From: F22 sp963678855
Lineage (GTDB): Bacteria > Bacteroidota > Bacteroidia > Bacteroidales > Bacteroidaceae
DNA length: 64,000 nucleotides
Assembly (NCBI GenBank): GCA_963678855.1
Contig: OY787448.1
Span: 2,232,001-2,296,000, forward strand
Reading direction: 5' to 3'
Numbering within the stretch: the stretch's first letter is position 1; every line of letters begins with the position of its first letter. Positions 16,006-23,942 of the stretch are shown piece after piece. Under the pieces are notes generated by a model, which did no database searches, was not told the DNA's origin, and was given only the letters and a program-made list of their open reading frames with translations. The position numbers were made by a program, and so were the translations under genes.

Positions 16006-17070
16006 ATGTATAAATTATTACTTCTTTTATTACTTCCTGTCTTTTCTACCTGCTTGCATGCTCAACAAACTAAGATTTACATACTAGATGCAGTGAGCAA
16101 ACGACCTATACATCATGTTGCGGTTATGGATATGCGTGGAGGCTATCTTGGAGACACTACAGTAGATGGTGTAGTACAATGTGTAAATAATAAAGCGGTT
16201 GGCGATTCTATTTGCTTAAGTCATATAGCTTATGAGAATTGTTTGGTGGCGGTCAATAAGCAAGTTTCTTGCGACACTATCTTGTTGAAACATCAGCCTT
16301 ATGTATTGCCTGATGTTGTGGTGTCAGCTGCAAAGTCAGATTATACACTCATGCATATGTACTATCGTTCCTATCAGTTTGCAGATAATAAGTTGCTCTA
16401 TTTTGCAGATGGTATGGTGGATTATTTTGTGCCTAACAAAGGCAAGAAACTACGGTTTTGTGTGTATGAGCATAGAACGTACAAAAATGAAGGGGTGTAT
16501 GATGCACTTGGCTTCGGATATAATGGTGTACAGATGAAGAGTTATGGACCAGTAGATTTTTTGTATCATAAGCATTATCCCACACTTGATGCATCCGTAA
16601 TTCACAAAGAAATTGATGGATCAAAACTAACCACTCAGTATGATGACTTAGCGCCAGACACGATTAAAAAGTATAATTTTTTTGGTACTAGAATTATTAC
16701 AAAAAAAGCAATAGTTACGGAGGTTCTATTAGCTGACCAGAATATTGGCGATTGGAGTAGAACAAATATGAAGTCATATCGCTATGAAAGTAGCTCCGAT
16801 TTTAAAAGAAAAAAAGATACGCATTATATCAACTTCAAGTCCATTAAGGAGCTTTATGTGTTACGCAATAAGAAAATCACCAATAAAGAAAGAAAGGTTA
16901 TCACGAAGAAAGCCAAGAAGATGTACAAAGTATGCAATGATTATGATCAAGTAGAAGGGTATAATATTGGTAATGCTCAATGGTTAGACTTTAGTAAGAA
17001 TAATATCCCTGAGATTCCTGCGTTAGTCAGCAGAATGTTGGGAAACGAGTTGAAGATAAAGAAGAAATAA
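16006..17070 (+). CDS. secreted protein with carboxypeptidase-regulatory-like domain
   Basis: A 354-residue protein with a signal peptide (about 1-19, LLLLLLLPVFSTCLHAQ). Residues about 22-100 look like a carboxypeptidase-regulatory-like beta-sandwich (KIYILDAVSKRPIHHVAVMD...GYLGDTTVDGVVQ...DSICLSHIAYENC), the domain common at the start of Bacteroidetes TonB receptors. No barrel follows. Instead there is an unrecognised C-terminal region that becomes very Lys-rich (about 260-320). The start region VLPDVVVSAAKS after the beta-sandwich resembles a TonB box. It follows GG peptide 2 in the same arrangement (peptide then secreted protein) as 15013/15193. It could be a periplasmic or surface receptor or immunity partner; function is unknown. 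Confidence 0.65.
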   Translation: MYKLLLLLLLPVFSTCLHAQQTKIYILDAVSKRPIHHVAVMDMRGGYLGDTTVDGVVQCVNNKAVGDSICLSHIAYENCLVAVNKQVSCDTILLKHQPYVLPDVVVSAAKSDYTLMHMYYRSYQFADNKLLYFADGMVDYFVPNKGKKLRFCVYEHRTYKNEGVYDALGFGYNGVQMKSYGPVDFLYHKHYPTLDASVIHKEIDGSKLTTQYDDLAPDTIKKYNFFGTRIITKKAIVTEVLLADQNIGDWSRTNMKSYRYESSSDFKRKKDTHYINFKSIKELYVLRNKKITNKERKVITKKAKKMYKVCNDYDQVEGYNIGNAQWLDFSKNNIPEIPALVSRMLGNELKIKKK

Positions 17071-17107
17071 GTCATCAATTCATATCATTACAATGAAATT
17101 ATAGATA

Positions 17108-17171
17108 AATCCTGTGGAATGGATTGTGGTAGATGTTCCAGATTTTTTATACTTCTGATTATGACTTATAA
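17108..17171 (+). pseudogene. decayed C-terminal copy of the 15193-15699 gene
   Basis: Read in frame from 17108, the translation WIVVDVPDF matches WVIVDVPEF at the end of the protein at 15193-15699. After an extra T in a run of six (17152-17157) the other frame continues YTSDYDL and stops, matching YVSDYDI. The rest of the gene is gone. This shows an old duplication and loss in the peptide locus. Confidence 0.7.
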
Positions 17172-17236
17172 AGTGCTGCTTATTAGGAAAAGTGAGTATA
17201 TTTTGAATATTTTGCACTCCTCACTAATAGTAAATA

Positions 17237-17270
17237 AAGGAGAAGCCGAACACCTTTAATATAGTAGGCA
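17237..17270 (+). repeat. 34-bp leader repeat, copy 2, before the aerolysin-like gene
   Basis: This copy matches 14958-14991 at about 30 of 34 positions (AAGGAGAAGCCGAACACCTT at its start). It lies 55 bases before the start codon at 17326, after the pseudogene remnant. The shared leader suggests that the aerolysin-like gene replaced or joined a peptide module and keeps the same control. Confidence 0.65.
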
Positions 17271-17325
17271 AAATAACTCATGTATAATGTATTATTGCAT
17301 TATCGTGATTTTACTTTACGATAAT

Positions 17326-18621
17326 ATGAAGAGAAATGTTTTTTGTTTGTTGTATTTATTATGTTTGACTTTTTGTTCTTGTACTTCAGATGAATGTGTT
17401 GATATGTCTAATGAGCTTTTCACACCTAAGGCCAGTACAGAGAACTCAAGCTCTAATATTTTATACACTGATAGTATTGAGCCTATTACTGGTAAAAGAG
17501 ATTCCTTAAAAAGATCACCTATTACTAGAAGTAGCTATGAAGATATTAGAGAGATACGTGAAGAAGTTTCACAGCTAAATGAAATTCCAATTTATTTGCA
17601 AGTACAAGGAAACTCAAATTCTAGGCAATTTCTTAATGTTAGAGGCAAAGGCAAAGAGCTAACTGTTGATAATTTTAAACCAGGTTCTATTAATCAGCAA
17701 TTTTATATTAAAGTTTTGCCACCGTCTACAGGTATAATGTATCTTATATATTCAAAAAAAACAAACACTCCTATAAGACTTGGGGCGTATAAGAGCAGGC
17801 CTGATGAGAAAGTCTTGTACGCTAGTAGAGATGCTGATGGTAGTTTTTTTGGTGGTTCTTGGGATTTTAAACGAGGAGAGTATTCGGAAAATTCGTTTGT
17901 TATAGAGAATCAGGATTTTCCTCAGCGAGGTAATAGTGGATATTGGTTGGATATATATTATAGTGTTATAACAGTAGATGGTGCTAAAATTTCCTTTTCA
18001 AAATATAACAACTCCCCGAAACAAGAATTTGCAATAATACCAGTTGAAGAATTTAGAATAGATAAAATAGAATTTGATCTGGATGCTTCTCCAGTTTTGA
18101 CTCAAGTTTCGGAAACTAAAACACAGGAGTATACAAATGATACTCCTATCAATCAGACTTATAGTTTTACTATGACTAAGTCTTTTAAAAAGACTTCTTC
18201 TTTTACAAAAAAAACAACATTCCAGGTGAATGTTTCAACTGACTTCAAGGTTAAGGTTCCATTTCTTGCCGATTCTAAAATTTCTACATCTGTAACAAGT
18301 GGTAGAGAGTTTACTTATGGGAAATCTGAAGAATATACTACTACGTTTAATTATAGTTATCCAGTTATAGTACCTGCGTATAGCAAAGTGAAGTTCTCTT
18401 TAATAGTATCAGAATTTAATATGGATGTAGAATATATTGCTACGTGTACTGGACTAACGTCAGGAAAAAAGATAAAAATAAGAGGACGTTGGACTGGTAA
18501 GGATTTGGAGCATAGTAATGCTGTTTTGAATACAGTTTATTTAAATGAACCTGGGGTAGAACAAACGCAAGTGATTACTCATGAAATGCTAGAAAATAAT
18601 GGAACTATAACTGTAAAATGA
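17326..18621 (+). CDS. lipoprotein with beta-trefoil-like and aerolysin-like pore-forming domains
   Basis: A 431-residue exported protein with a signal peptide ending in a Cys-rich LTFCSC (Cys17 or Cys19 lipidated). After a Ser/Thr-rich linker (about 30-70), residues about 86-245 look like a ricin-type beta-trefoil lectin (IPIYLQVQGNSNSRQFLNVRG, ISFSKYNNSPKQEFAIIPV). Residues about 250-405 have the aerolysin/ETX-MTX2 pattern. There are long Ser/Thr-alternating strands (about 276-345), an amphipathic tongue-like hairpin (VSTDFKVKVPFLADSKISTS) and the paired strand EYTTTFNYSYPVIVPAYSKVKFSLIVSEF, where pro-tyr strands lead to the C-terminal sheet. Such proteins form beta-barrel pores. The start at 17326 begins the signal peptide. 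It overlaps the next gene by 4 bases. Cell-surface toxin or defence function is inferred. Confidence 0.7.
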   Translation: MKRNVFCLLYLLCLTFCSCTSDECVDMSNELFTPKASTENSSSNILYTDSIEPITGKRDSLKRSPITRSSYEDIREIREEVSQLNEIPIYLQVQGNSNSRQFLNVRGKGKELTVDNFKPGSINQQFYIKVLPPSTGIMYLIYSKKTNTPIRLGAYKSRPDEKVLYASRDADGSFFGGSWDFKRGEYSENSFVIENQDFPQRGNSGYWLDIYYSVITVDGAKISFSKYNNSPKQEFAIIPVEEFRIDKIEFDLDASPVLTQVSETKTQEYTNDTPINQTYSFTMTKSFKKTSSFTKKTTFQVNVSTDFKVKVPFLADSKISTSVTSGREFTYGKSEEYTTTFNYSYPVIVPAYSKVKFSLIVSEFNMDVEYIATCTGLTSGKKIKIRGRWTGKDLEHSNAVLNTVYLNEPGVEQTQVITHEMLENNGTITVK

Positions 18622-18974
18622 AAACTATGAGACTTGTAATTTGCTTTATCCTTTGTTTATTCTCTTCCTGCGCTGTTATCCCGAAAACATCGCAATTTTC
18701 TAAGGAATCTATTCATGTAGGAATGAAACAAGAAGATATCCTTGAGAAATTCGGTGTACCTTTTATGATGGATACGTATTTTAAAAATGGTGACAAAATA
18801 GATGTTTTTTACTTTAAGGAACCTGTACGTGTAGCTAATTGTGGTTATATAATAACTTCAACTTTATTCTTTCAAAATTCAGTCTTGAAAAAAGTAACAC
18901 AAGAAGAAAAATACATATCAACCAATGACATAAACATTGAGACGAAAGAGAAGGGTAAAAAGTATAAGCAATAG
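18618..18974 (+). CDS. small BamE/SmpA-like lipoprotein
   Basis: A 118-residue lipoprotein with lipobox LFSSC (Cys18). The mature part carries the SmpA/OmlA-type signature HVGMKQEDILEKFGVP followed by a beta strand with a KNGDKIDVFYF stretch. True BamE is an assembly factor of the outer-membrane insertion machine, but this type of small domain also serves in other lipoproteins and inhibitors. The start codon overlaps the stop of the aerolysin-like gene (ATGA), so the two are translationally coupled. The pairing suggests an immunity or chaperone role for the pore-forming protein. That is inference from position. Confidence 0.7.
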   Translation: MKTMRLVICFILCLFSSCAVIPKTSQFSKESIHVGMKQEDILEKFGVPFMMDTYFKNGDKIDVFYFKEPVRVANCGYIITSTLFFQNSVLKKVTQEEKYISTNDINIETKEKGKKYKQ

Positions 18975-19047
18975 AATTGTTAATCAAACTCTCTAAGTTG
19001 TTGGAGACTTACCTAAAGTGAAAAAGTTCTTCAAAACTTAGCTCAAT

Positions 19048-19109
19048 AATACTAAAGACAATATTAATTGAAGATTCTTGAGAGTCAAATTATTATTGTC
19101 TTTAGTATT
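19048..19109. repeat. long inverted repeat in the 315-base gap 18975-19289
   Basis: A perfect 16-bp inverted repeat (arm AATACTAAAGACAATA at 19048-19063, partner 19094-19109) with a 30-base loop. It is not followed by a T-run. It may be a transcription-end hairpin for the aerolysin-like operon or a remnant of a small inverted-repeat element. The rest of the gap shows a second GC-rich hairpin (about 19233-19262) and no credible gene. Confidence 0.6.
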
Positions 19110-19289
19110 GTTAATTATGTCTTTTGTGTGGGATATACAATGTAATAATAGTCAACCTATTTGTTCTGACTGTTCTTTGTGATATATTTTACACGACCGT
19201 TGAAGTAATGAATTTATTAAGATCTCTATGTCAGTTCCCTCGCCTTTTCTCTCTAGGGCGGGGGAAACGTATCTAATAATCCCAATACT

Positions 19290-19955
19290 CTAAAACCCTT
19301 TCATCAGCTTATCCAACTGTCCAGGCGTCCCCTTCTCCCCCGTAATGCGGAGATACAACTCACTACGCGCCATACTAATCGCCGATTTAGATCGTCCGAC
19401 TAGTTGCGCTATCTGTACAGGAGAAATCTCACACTTCACCAAGATACATATTCTATATTGTATCAAGCTTAGCTTAGGGTGGAAGTCCAATAACTTAGCA
19501 CGGAAATACGGTAGGGCATCTTGAAAGGCCTCCTTAAATTGCTCCCATTCTTCTTCGGATAGTGGGCGCTCCCCTTTATCCAAACAATCCAGTACTTGCT
19601 GGTAAATCGATGAGGCTTTTAGGGCTTGCAGGCCTTGATTGCCCACAGGTTCGCCTATGCCTGCTTGTTCTAGGAGCTGCTGTTCCATCAAGAGACGTTT
19701 TCTTTTTTCTTCTTGTATCTTTAGGTCTTTGCGATAACGGATAGTGAGGATGACCCATGCAGCCACAAGGTTGATGGCGGCGATGATACACACAAGGGTG
19801 AATCGACTCCAGACCATCTCGTCTTGATGCACTTGCTCTATCTGCATATAGTGCTGCGCCATCTCCACCAAGGCCGAATCGTTGGGCATGGTGCTGTGAT
19901 TGCGGGCTGCTTCTAGCAGTTGCTCGAGGGTCTTATGGGCTTGAATCGTATCCAT
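19290..19955 (-). CDS. short membrane-anchored HTH regulator, last gene of the acyltransferase operon
   Basis: A 221-residue protein. There is one transmembrane helix at about 51-72 (TLVCIIAAINLVAAWVILTI), then a basic coiled coil (about 75-100) and a C-terminal helix-turn-helix (LIQYRICILVKCEISPVQIAQLVGRSKSAISMARSEL). The HTH has the same build as the end of the TPR regulator at 9658-11421, but the TPR sensor is reduced to about 45 residues before the membrane. It is either a natural short form or a truncated TPR regulator. The gene is 7 bases after the MBOAT gene, so it is co-transcribed with it and may control surface-polymer modification. Confidence 0.7.
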   Translation of the reverse strand: MDTIQAHKTLEQLLEAARNHSTMPNDSALVEMAQHYMQIEQVHQDEMVWSRFTLVCIIAAINLVAAWVILTIRYRKDLKIQEEKRKRLLMEQQLLEQAGIGEPVGNQGLQALKASSIYQQVLDCLDKGERPLSEEEWEQFKEAFQDALPYFRAKLLDFHPKLSLIQYRICILVKCEISPVQIAQLVGRSKSAISMARSELYLRITGEKGTPGQLDKLMKGF

Positions 19956-19962
19956 TAGTCTA

Positions 19963-21459
19963 TTAGAATTGGAAGTAGATAAATGGTTGGATATCTGTGC
20001 TGCGCATTTGGATAATCACCCAAATAACGACTAGCATCACGGCGGCTTTAGCGACTAATGGCATATCGGTGAGTTGCGCTGTGGCTTTCTCCTTCCATGG
20101 ACGAGGGATAAAGTGGATGGCATACCCAAGGACCATCATGGCCAAGACACGCCAGTAGCCAGTGACCACTTGCGAGAATAACTCTGGATGGAAGGCTGTG
20201 GTAATCTGCGCAATCATATCGTGCGAGTTCTGGAAACTGGTATTGCGGAAGAATATCCAGCAGAAGCACACGAAGTGGAAGGTGATAACGATGCCTAGCA
20301 CACGTCGCCATGCAGGCAGTACTGTGCCTTTTTTGATGCCTACGAGCTTCATCCATACTTTATGAATGGCTAAGGCGATGCCGTGTAGCAAGCCCCAGAA
20401 GACAAAGTTGAGCGAGGCTCCGTGCCATAGTCCACCTAAGAACATGGTGATAATCAGGTTGAGGTATTGGCGGAACTTGCCCTTGCGGTTGCCTCCTAAA
20501 GAGATATAGAGGTAGTCGCGAAGCCAGCTCGATAGGGAGATATGCCAACGATGCCAGAAGTCGGTGATATCTAGCGAACGGTATGGTGAGTTAAAGTTGA
20601 TTGGGAAGCGGAAGCCTAGTAGCAAGGCAAGACCGATAGCCATATCGCTATATCCCGAGAAGTCACAGTAGATTTGCAGGGCATAGCCGTAGACACCCAG
20701 CAGATTCTCTAGTCCCGAGTACAGTGTCGGGTTCTCGAAGATACGCTCTACAAAGTTGACGCTGATATAATCGGAGATAATGACTTTCTTAATGGCTCCA
20801 CAAAGGATAAAGAAGAGGCCTTGTCCCAGCATGGTCTTGGTCACCATCAGTGGTTGGCGTATCTGCGGAATAAAATCGCGGGCACGGACAATCGGTCCGG
20901 CTACCAACTGCGGGAAGAAGCTTACGTAGAACGCATAGTCGAGTAGGTTGGATAACGGCTTGATCTCTCCACGATACACATCGATGGTATACGACAAAGA
21001 CTGGAAAGTGAAGAAGGAAATCCCCACAGGCAAGAAGATATTCAAGTCGTGGAAAGGATTGTTGATGAGGTCGGCTACCAAGTGCCCCAAGAAGTTGGTG
21101 TACTTGAAGTAGACGAGCATGCCGAGGTTGATAGCCAAACTCAGCGTGACTAAAAGCTTACGCTTGGTCTTATCGGAGATTTGTGCCATCTTCTGTGCGA
21201 TAAAGAAATCGCTCACCGTGGCAATGGCCAACAAGAAAAAGAAGAATCCGCTACTCTTGTAATAGAAGTAGTATGAGAAGGCTGTGACAAACAGCAAGCG
21301 TGCTGGGAACTGCTTTCTCAGTAGATAGTATATCAATATAAATCCTGCAAATAACCATAAGAACAACCCACTATTGAAGAGAATAGGTTGCGTGGGGTCG
21401 TAGCGGAGCAGCTCGACCAGTTGAGATATCCAAGAAGTATTTGCTATGATTAGATTCAT
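19963..21459 (-). CDS. MBOAT-family membrane O-acyltransferase (AlgI-like)
   Basis: A 498-residue multi-pass membrane protein of the MBOAT family, like AlgI and DltB. Hydrophobic spans run throughout. The family landmarks are present: YFKYTNFLG, LPVGISFFTFQSLSYTIDVYRGE, QLVAGPIVRA, DFSGYSDMAIG, LNFNSPYRS-type region, FWHRWHISLSSWLRDYLYI and the catalytic His in LGGLWHGAS. It moves an acetyl group from a cytoplasmic donor to a periplasmic acceptor polymer. The start at 21459 directly follows the SGNH gene (1-base gap); an earlier in-frame ATG overlaps that gene. Together with two SGNH-type partners it resembles the AlgI/J/X arrangement. The polymer is unknown. Confidence 0.9.
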   Translation of the reverse strand: MNLIIANTSWISQLVELLRYDPTQPILFNSGLFLWLFAGFILIYYLLRKQFPARLLFVTAFSYYFYYKSSGFFFFLLAIATVSDFFIAQKMAQISDKTKRKLLVTLSLAINLGMLVYFKYTNFLGHLVADLINNPFHDLNIFLPVGISFFTFQSLSYTIDVYRGEIKPLSNLLDYAFYVSFFPQLVAGPIVRARDFIPQIRQPLMVTKTMLGQGLFFILCGAIKKVIISDYISVNFVERIFENPTLYSGLENLLGVYGYALQIYCDFSGYSDMAIGLALLLGFRFPINFNSPYRSLDITDFWHRWHISLSSWLRDYLYISLGGNRKGKFRQYLNLIITMFLGGLWHGASLNFVFWGLLHGIALAIHKVWMKLVGIKKGTVLPAWRRVLGIVITFHFVCFCWIFFRNTSFQNSHDMIAQITTAFHPELFSQVVTGYWRVLAMMVLGYAIHFIPRPWKEKATAQLTDMPLVAKAAVMLVVIWVIIQMRSTDIQPFIYFQF

Positions 21460-21460
21460 A

Positions 21461-22360
21461 TTAGTAGGCCATATATTGGTTGTAGGTATTGATGATGGCA
21501 TCGTAGAACAACTGTCCTTGCAGTTTGTAGCCATCACGGTAATAATGGATGTGGTCACGGCGCATCAGGGCCGCTTTGTTCCAGTTGATACTGGCGTCTT
21601 TATTGCCCGCAAGCTCTAGCAAGTCCCAGAGAGCTACATGTTCGTCGTGTGCAAACTCTCTGATGGTGTTGGCCACTTTGACGGTACGTGTATTGACCGT
21701 GTAGTAGCGTCCTCTGCGTCGGCTGTATCTACGGATATACGATCCCGGAGGAGTCGTCATAATAATAGGGGCATGCGGCATGCGGATGCGGATGGCTTTC
21801 AATAAATCGCTCATCTGCTGCTCGTGCACACTACTTCTATAATTTCTATCGTGACTTTCATTGGTCCCGAAAGAGACAATCACCATATCGGGTTGGGCCT
21901 TTGCCACTTCATTGAGCTTGCCTGATTTCAGATACGAGCGGCATGTCGCGCCGTTGATACCAAAGTCTTTATAGTCGATAGGACCGAAAGCTTCGGTCAG
22001 CAAGCCGCCTGTGGTTTGCGGGAAGATATGGCCACGGATATGGCTGTCGCCGATATGAGCGATACGCATAGAATCGACCGTAATGCCGAGGCGGGCTAAG
22101 GATAGGCGTTGCCATAATGATTTCAAGGACTCTCCATTGTCTTCAATTAGATTAGGAATCGTATCTGAGAAAACCGCAGGCAAGTTGAGCTTGAAGGCTG
22201 GCACCTTGCGCGTTCGACCTAGAAAAGGCAAACGCTCGGCAGGTTTGGCCTGGTCCATATGCGCCGCATTTTTAGGCAGTGCATCTTGTGCCACAACTCC
22301 CAATGGGAAGCTGAGCAGTAGGACAAGCAGAAGCTTACATACCGTAGGTAACTTCGTCAT
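21461..22360 (-). CDS. SGNH/GDSL-type secreted hydrolase or acetyltransferase 1
   Basis: A 299-residue protein with a signal peptide (about 1-25, LLLVLLLSFPLGVVAQ). SGNH blocks are visible: IAHIGDSHIRG with catalytic Ser106, VSFGTNESHD with the Asn of block III, and DHIHYYRDGYK with the Asp-x-x-His at the C-terminus. A periplasmic O-acetyltransferase or esterase is likely. The start at 22360 overlaps the upstream gene by 26 bases and gives the clean signal peptide; an in-frame ATG at 22375 is also possible. It sits between another SGNH gene and the MBOAT gene, so the three probably act as one O-acetylation machine. Confidence 0.83.
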   Translation of the reverse strand: MTKLPTVCKLLLVLLLSFPLGVVAQDALPKNAAHMDQAKPAERLPFLGRTRKVPAFKLNLPAVFSDTIPNLIEDNGESLKSLWQRLSLARLGITVDSMRIAHIGDSHIRGHIFPQTTGGLLTEAFGPIDYKDFGINGATCRSYLKSGKLNEVAKAQPDMVIVSFGTNESHDRNYRSSVHEQQMSDLLKAIRIRMPHAPIIMTTPPGSYIRRYSRRRGRYYTVNTRTVKVANTIREFAHDEHVALWDLLELAGNKDASINWNKAALMRRDHIHYYRDGYKLQGQLFYDAIINTYNQYMAY

Positions 22361-23849
22361 AGTGCTTTTTACCATATTCTAGTGAGTTAAATAGTAGTTG
22401 TGCGATGCGCTTACCCCCTCGGAAGTTGATATGCGTATAGTCTTTATTCGCTTGGGCTGGCTCATGATTGACCATCTCTACGATACTGCCTTCGCCGCCC
22501 ATGGCTTGATACATATCCCAGAAAGCGATATTATTCTTTTCTGCAATTTCCTTTTGGAAGTCTTTTAGACTCAAGACACCTGGCATGGTGCGCATATCCC
22601 CATTTTCGTCTTTATATTCGCGGTCACCAATACCCACGAGCAAGAAACCTGCTTCTGGGTATTGCTTTTTCAAGCGGCGGATAATGCGGCTCATCATGCG
22701 GACATAGTACTTATAATTGGTCACATTCTTAGACGCTACATTCAGGCCGTATTGTAAGACGATGAGGTCGTATGGACGTTCTTTGTGGAAGCGACGCATG
22801 GTTTCATACGGAAGGGTTGCTAGATGCACACCTGCTGAACCTTGCATGGCGAAGTTGTCAAGCACGATACCTGTCGTATCTTCCATCGTCACACCGTAGA
22901 AGCGAGGAGATGGCAGTGAGTCCACTTGTTGTTCTGTGCGGACTGTCCAGCGTACTCTACCCATAGGCGATGACACCGTGCGGCTCTGCATCTGTTTGCT
23001 TGGCTTGATGGTATAGTTCTTCAAGATGCGGCCATTGACACTGGCTGTCAATTGGAAAGGGACATCGTTTTGGAAGAAGATTTGAGAGCGTTGGCATGTA
23101 TCTAGATGTGCATAACGCTTCTTTTGTCCTTTGAGTTGGATATAAGCCAAAGAGTCTGGGCAGAAGTAGCGGCCGTTCAGGCTTTGTGCACCGCGGTAGA
23201 AACCAATCGTATCGGAAAATATATGACTCTTCCAGCCGTCAAAGCTGTGAATCACAGAACGGCGGAAACGTGGGAAGGCATTGGCGATATCCATAAAACC
23301 TACACCAGCACCGCCATATTCTTCTTGTAGGAACATGCGCAAGTCGGCTGTCAGGATATCTCCTTGGATAAAGGAATCGCCATAGTAAGCAATGCGGACA
23401 GGGCGGCCTTTAGTCGATAGTTCTTGAAGGGCATTGTAGAAAGGTTTCATGCCACGCTCTAGACTATCGGCATAGTCTAGGATAGGTGTTACATTATGGG
23501 GTGGAGTAGATGCGGCCATACGGGCACGGATACGCTCCGTAATATAGGTAGGCGCAGTCTCTTCTTCGACAGCAGGTGCTTCTGCTGGCGTCTCTTCTAT
23601 AGGACTTGCTGTCTCTTCCTCCGTTGAATGTTCTTCTTCTGGCAACATCTGTTCTGGTTGCCAAGCTTCTGTAGATGCCAATAGATCGTCTTTGATGTCT
23701 TCTTGAGAAGATGCACGAACATCAGCTAGTATATCGATGGGTCTTAATTTGACCCCCATAACCTGCATAGGTGGTAGCCAATACATCAGCATCAGCCCGC
23801 CAATAACAAGGGCCACTAATTGTACGACTTGATTCAAATAATTCTTCAT
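22335..23849 (-). CDS. membrane-anchored SGNH-type protein 2, first gene of the O-acylation operon
   Basis: A 504-residue protein with an N-terminal membrane anchor (about 8-25, VVQLVALVIGGLMLMYWLP) and an acidic Pro-rich linker (about 68-100, repeated EEE and EETPAE). The SGNH domain starts near 150. Block I is RIAYYGDSFIQGD with Ser159, block III-like is IVLQYGLNVAS, and the terminal motif is DYTHINFRGGKR with Asp470 and His473. The middle has a jelly-roll-like insert (about 215-320), as in AlgJ/AlgX-type acetyltransferases. Linker plus anchor place the catalytic domain in the periplasm, where MBOAT would pass acetyl groups to it. Transcribed from the -7 box at 23867-23874. Confidence 0.83.
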   Translation of the reverse strand: MKNYLNQVVQLVALVIGGLMLMYWLPPMQVMGVKLRPIDILADVRASSQEDIKDDLLASTEAWQPEQMLPEEEHSTEEETASPIEETPAEAPAVEEETAPTYITERIRARMAASTPPHNVTPILDYADSLERGMKPFYNALQELSTKGRPVRIAYYGDSFIQGDILTADLRMFLQEEYGGAGVGFMDIANAFPRFRRSVIHSFDGWKSHIFSDTIGFYRGAQSLNGRYFCPDSLAYIQLKGQKKRYAHLDTCQRSQIFFQNDVPFQLTASVNGRILKNYTIKPSKQMQSRTVSSPMGRVRWTVRTEQQVDSLPSPRFYGVTMEDTTGIVLDNFAMQGSAGVHLATLPYETMRRFHKERPYDLIVLQYGLNVASKNVTNYKYYVRMMSRIIRRLKKQYPEAGFLLVGIGDREYKDENGDMRTMPGVLSLKDFQKEIAEKNNIAFWDMYQAMGGEGSIVEMVNHEPAQANKDYTHINFRGGKRIAQLLFNSLEYGKKHYDEVTYGM

Positions 23850-23866
23850 GCGCTAAATTTTACGCA

Positions 23867-23895
23867 CAAAAATACGATTTTTTTTTGTATCTTAG
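23867..23895. promoter_or_regulatory. back-to-back promoters of the O-acylation operon and the POT-like transporter
   Basis: The minus-strand -7 box TATTTTTG is at 23867-23874. The plus-strand box TATCTTAG (one mismatch to TAnnTTTG) is at 23888-23895. The two are only 13 bases apart, so the promoters overlap and may compete. Confidence 0.5.
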
Positions 23896-23942
23896 TGCCC
23901 TCAATTTGATTAACTAAACCAAATATTTTAATTCGACCGCTT

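Noticed and set aside
17280..17325. A third GG-leader peptide at 17280
   Set aside because: The short frame MYNVLLHYRDFTLR has no Gly-Gly and no leader pattern.
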